In this document: one piece after another, positions 61,240-64,000 of the stretch
How the letters are laid out: every line of letters starts with the position of its first letter
How positions within the stretch are numbered: position 1 is the first letter of the stretch
Assembly: GCF_028583545.1 (NCBI RefSeq)
Contig: NZ_CP087106.1
Span: forward strand, 5,315,001 to 5,379,000
Length of the DNA: 64,000 bases
Origin: Methylobacterium sp. NMS14P
Lineage (GTDB): Bacteria > Pseudomonadota > Alphaproteobacteria > Rhizobiales > Beijerinckiaceae
Direction of reading: 5' to 3'
Translations under genes and position numbers: made by a program
Notes under the pieces: model-generated
What the model was told of the DNA's origin: nothing
Databases searched by the model: none
Seen by the model: the letters and a program-made list of their open reading frames with translations, nothing else

Positions 61240-61331
61240 CGCCGTCCTTGCGAGCGGGGCGAAGCGATCCAGCAGCGCCACGCCGACCGGCCGCGCTGCC
61301 CTGGGTCACTTCGCTGCGCTCGTGATGACGG
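61240..61331. repeat. Family A palindromic repeat (copy 4), inside the dgcN-dgcA pair
   Basis: Left end TTGCGAGCGGGGCGAAGCGA, right end ACTTCGCTGCGCTCGTGATGACGG. It occupies most of the 156-bp gap between dgcN and dgcA. If these two genes are one operon, the repeat is transcribed and folds as an internal hairpin. Confidence 0.8.
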
Positions 61332-61370
61332 GTGGCATCGATCGCAGGCTTCAACCGGAGACCGTCTGAC

Positions 61371-62354
61371 ATGTCCCGCCGCCTGACCCTCGCCGTCGAG
61401 CGCTTTCCCATCGCCGGCGCCTTCACCATCTCGCGCGGCAGCCGCACCGAGATCGCCGTCGTGGTGGCGACGATCGCGGACGGCGACACGGTCGGGCGCG
61501 GCGAGTGCGTGCCCTATCCGCGCTACGGCGAGAGCGTCGAGAGCGTCAGCGCCCTGATCGCGGGTCAGGCGGAGGCGATCGCGGCCGGGATCGGGCGGGA
61601 CGCGCTCACGACCCGCATGAAGGCGGGCGCCGCGCGCAACGCCCTCGACTGCGCGCTGTTCGACCTCGAGGCGAAGCGCCAGGGCCGTCCCGCCTGGGAG
61701 ATCGCGGGTCTCGCCGAGCCCCGGCCGGCGATCACCGCCTACACGCTGAGCCTCGGCACGCCGGAGAGCATGGGCGAGGCGGCCCGCAAGGCGGCGTACC
61801 GGCCGCTGCTGAAGGTCAAGCTCGGCGGGGACGGCGATCCGGAGCGCATCGCCGCGGTGCGGGCCGGCGCGCCGGAATCCCGGCTGATCGTCGACGCCAA
61901 CGAGGCGTGGCGGCCCGAGAACGTCGAGGCCAACCTCGAGGCCTGCCTGAAGGCGGGCGTCGCGCTGATCGAGCAGCCGCTGCCGGCCGACGCCGACGCC
62001 CTGCTGGCCGAGATCCCCCACCCGGTGCCGGTCTGCGCCGACGAGAGTCTCCACGACCGCGCCGGCCTCGACGCGCTGGCCGGGCGCTACGACGCGATCA
62101 ACATCAAGCTCGACAAGACCGGCGGCCTGACCGAGGCGGTGCTCCTCGCCCGCGAGGCGCGGGCCCGGGGGCTCTCGATCATGGTCGGCTGCATGCTCGG
62201 CACCTCGCTGGGTATGGCGCCGGCGGCCCTGCTCGCCAACGACGCGGAGTTCGTCGACCTCGACGGGCCGCTTCTGCTGGCCCGCGACCGCGACCCGCCG
62301 CTGCGCTACGAGGGCAGCCTGATGCACCCGCCCGCGCCGGAGCTGTGGGGGTAG
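61371..62354 (+). CDS. dgcA: N-acetyl-D-glutamate racemase DgcA (enolase superfamily)
   Basis: A 327-aa dipeptide-epimerase-like enzyme. Catalytic lysines in LKVKLGG (KxK, about 148-150) and INIKLDKTGG (Lys246); metal ligands in IVDANEAW (Asp175), IEQPLP (Glu201) and CADES (Asp224). The residue pattern is that of dipeptide epimerases, so an L-Ala-D/L-Glu epimerase activity is also conceivable, but the neighbouring dgcN favours N-acetyl-glutamate racemisation. Start at the ATG at 61371. Confidence 0.85.
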   Translation: MSRRLTLAVERFPIAGAFTISRGSRTEIAVVVATIADGDTVGRGECVPYPRYGESVESVSALIAGQAEAIAAGIGRDALTTRMKAGAARNALDCALFDLEAKRQGRPAWEIAGLAEPRPAITAYTLSLGTPESMGEAARKAAYRPLLKVKLGGDGDPERIAAVRAGAPESRLIVDANEAWRPENVEANLEACLKAGVALIEQPLPADADALLAEIPHPVPVCADESLHDRAGLDALAGRYDAINIKLDKTGGLTEAVLLAREARARGLSIMVGCMLGTSLGMAPAALLANDAEFVDLDGPLLLARDRDPPLRYEGSLMHPPAPELWG

Positions 62355-62630
62355 GGCAGGGGCAGGGCGCTCGTCGCCCGCGGTCCCGAGACGGCCCCGC
62401 GCGAGGTCCCGAGGCTCGACCTTGTGGAGATCTCGGCCGGCGAGGATAGGGATTGCCCCGCCTGTCACCGCCGGGGCCTCACAGAGGGTTTGGGATTAGG
62501 TATACCAGAAGGCTTGCCTTCCTCTCGCCCGGCTGCCATCCATCGCAAGTGCGCTCGGGGCGTGGCGTGGACGCGCTGTTCCCAGCAGCCAGACAACACA
62601 CAGCAAGTCTCAATGCTGGGGAGGAACGAC

Positions 62631-63680
62631 GTGGCCAAGAACATCCTGATCCTGGGGGCCTCCTACGGCTCGCTCCTGGGAACCAAGCTCCTGATGGCCG
62701 GTCACAACGTGACCCTGGTGTGCCGGCGCAAGACCGCGGACCTGATCAACCGCGAGGGGACCGAGGTCCGCATCAAGCTGCGCGACGAGAAGGAGCACCG
62801 CGCGATCCACTCGCGCGACCTGCCCGGCAAGGTCGACGCGATGCCGCCGGAAGACGTCGACGTGTCGCGCTACGACCTCGTCGGCCTCGCCATGCAGGAG
62901 CCGCAGTACAACAACCACACGATCCGCGTCCTCATGATCAAGATCGCGGCGGCGAAGCTGCCGTGCCTGTCGATCATGAACATGCCGCCGCTGCCCTACC
63001 TCAAGCGGATCCCGGCGCTCGCCGCCATGGACCTCGAGGATGCCTACACCAATGCCGGCGTGTGGGACCGATTCGAGCCGGGTCTGGTGTCGCTCTGCTC
63101 CCCCGACCCGCAGGCCTTCCGGCCGCCTGAGGAGGAGGCGAACGTCCTCCACGTCGGCCTGCCCACGAACTTCAAGGCCGCGACCTTCGCGGACGAGGCC
63201 CACAACCGGCTGCTCCGCGAGCTCGAGGCCGACATCGACGCCGTGCGCCTCGACGGGCACGACGTGCCGGTGAAGCTCAAGGTGTTCGACTCGCTGTTCG
63301 TGCCGCTCGCCAAGTGGTCGATGCTGCTGACCGGCAATTACCGGTGCATCACCCCGGGCGAGCCGCAATCGATCCACGACGCCGTCCACGGCGATCTGGC
63401 GCGCTCGCGGGCGATCTACGACCACGTCGACGGCATCGCCCGGAAGCTCGGCGCCGACCCGGCCGACCAGGTGCCGTTCGAGAAGTACGCCAAGGCCGCC
63501 GAGAGCCTGCTGAAGCCGTCCTCGGCGGCGCGGGCCGTGGCGAACGGCGCGCCCTACATCGAGCGGGTCGACCTGCTGGTGAAGCTGATCTCGCACCAGC
63601 TCGGCGAGCCGAACGCCGAGATCGACCGCACCGTCGAGACCGTCGACCGCAAGCTCGACGAGCGCATCATCGAGGGCTGA
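62631..63680 (+). CDS. Ketopantoate reductase-like protein (ApbA/PanE family)
   Basis: A 349-aa NAD(P)-binding protein. It has the N-terminal Rossmann motif ILILGASYGSLLGTKLLMAGHNVTLVCR, then the middle domain QEPQYNNHTIRVLMIKIAAAKLPCLSIMNMPPLPYL and a helical C-terminal dimer domain. It resembles 2-dehydropantoate 2-reductase but the catalytic Lys and other PanE signatures are not obvious, so it may reduce another 2-oxo acid. Start: GTG at 62631 with GGGAGG seven bases upstream; an ATG at 62613 lacks such a site. Confidence 0.75.
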   Translation: MAKNILILGASYGSLLGTKLLMAGHNVTLVCRRKTADLINREGTEVRIKLRDEKEHRAIHSRDLPGKVDAMPPEDVDVSRYDLVGLAMQEPQYNNHTIRVLMIKIAAAKLPCLSIMNMPPLPYLKRIPALAAMDLEDAYTNAGVWDRFEPGLVSLCSPDPQAFRPPEEEANVLHVGLPTNFKAATFADEAHNRLLRELEADIDAVRLDGHDVPVKLKVFDSLFVPLAKWSMLLTGNYRCITPGEPQSIHDAVHGDLARSRAIYDHVDGIARKLGADPADQVPFEKYAKAAESLLKPSSAARAVANGAPYIERVDLLVKLISHQLGEPNAEIDRTVETVDRKLDERIIEG

Positions 63681-63727
63681 CGGGCACGTCATCGGGCGCG
63701 GCGCCGCGCGGCGTCGCGCTGTGCACT

Positions 63728-63825
63728 CCGTCATCACGAGCGGAGCGAAGTGACCCAGGGCGGCGCGCCGTCGGTCGGCGTGGCGCTCCTGGATCGCTTC
63801 GCTCGCGCTCGCAAAGACGGTCGGC
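63728..63825. repeat. Family A palindromic repeat (copy 5), reversed
   Basis: Starts CGTCATCACGAGCGGAGCGA and ends CGCTTCGCTCGCGCTCGCAAAGACGG. It is in the opposite orientation to copies 2-4. It lies between the convergent ketopantoate reductase-like gene and the partial gene at the right edge. Confidence 0.8.
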
Positions 63826-63834
63826 GCGCCTTCC

Positions 63835-64000
63835 TTACTCCGCCAGATCCAGGAAGTGCCGCCCCTGGCGGTCGTCGATCTCGAGGATCCAGAGATCGGA
63901 ATCGAACCGGATCTCCTTGGTCAGGCGCTCCTCCACGTCGAGCGGGCTGCCGCCGGTGACGATCGCGGCGAAGCGGCGGTCACCGCTCTCCTCGGCCTCG
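63835..64000 (-). CDS. Partial hypothetical protein (5' end beyond the window)
   Basis: The last 54 codons and stop of a gene that enters from the right edge on the minus strand. The visible part reads as a compact soluble domain: RRFAAIVTGGSPLDVEERL, KEIRFDSDLWILEIDD, then HFLDLAE and a TAA stop at 63835. I do not recognise the family. It converges on the ketopantoate reductase-like gene with a family A repeat between them. Confidence 0.6.
   Translation of the reverse strand, partial: EAEESGDRRFAAIVTGGSPLDVEERLTKEIRFDSDLWILEIDDRQGRHFLDLAE

Overview
This is a very GC-rich window (coding regions near 70% G+C) from an alphaproteobacterium, most likely Methylobacterium or a close relative. The inference rests on gene content: DUF6894, DUF3606 and DUF2934 small proteins, an RNase E whose S1 domain is split by a long acidic insertion, an alphaproteobacterial NifU-like/YidD pair, and dispersed palindromic repeats. 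No rRNA, tRNA, IS element, phage gene or CRISPR array was seen.

Positions 1-26600 are mostly an exopolysaccharide or capsule region. It holds UDP-glucose dehydrogenase, a LuxR-type regulator with a degenerate receiver, a glycosyltransferase/Wzc-like/Wza-like operon on the minus strand, and a plus-strand operon for amino-sugar nucleotide synthesis (acyltransferase, Gfo/Idh/MocA oxidoreductase, two DegT aminotransferases, an epimerase), a polysaccharide deacetylase and a GT2. Beyond a 25-bp perfect hairpin lie another GT2, an ABC-2 exporter with a Wzt-like ATPase, an ExoA-like GT2, gpmI, a Wzx-like flippase and a FemAB/GNAT-like protein. No polymerase and no initiating phosphoglycosyltransferase is present, so the pathway must be completed elsewhere.

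Positions 26500-40000 are housekeeping and mixed genes: SelO, TrmL, a PRC-barrel protein, SCO, a tandem PilZ protein, a PAS protein, rhomboid, CBS, PhoD, patatin, HisI, FolE, a NifU-like scaffold and YidD. Just after yidD lies a perfect 16-bp parS centromere-like site (39581-39596), which suggests the segment lies in an origin-proximal, ParB-bound region of its replicon.

Positions 39800-44100 form a compact catabolic island: a DUF1537 four-carbon acid sugar kinase, a PdxA2-like dehydrogenase, a GntR/FadR regulator and a KdgT-family permease. The two transcription units share an operator-like motif at mirror-image distances. It is probably for D-threonate or D-erythronate use.

Positions 44200-64000 contain small DUF proteins, two chemoreceptors, rne, glcE-glcF without glcD, a second flippase, two GNAT proteins, a type III-fold ornithine decarboxylase with a long leader, a DgcN-DgcA pair (D-glutamate catabolism), a ketopantoate-reductase-like protein and a partial hypothetical gene. 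Two families of dispersed palindromic repeats occupy many of the intergenic gaps.
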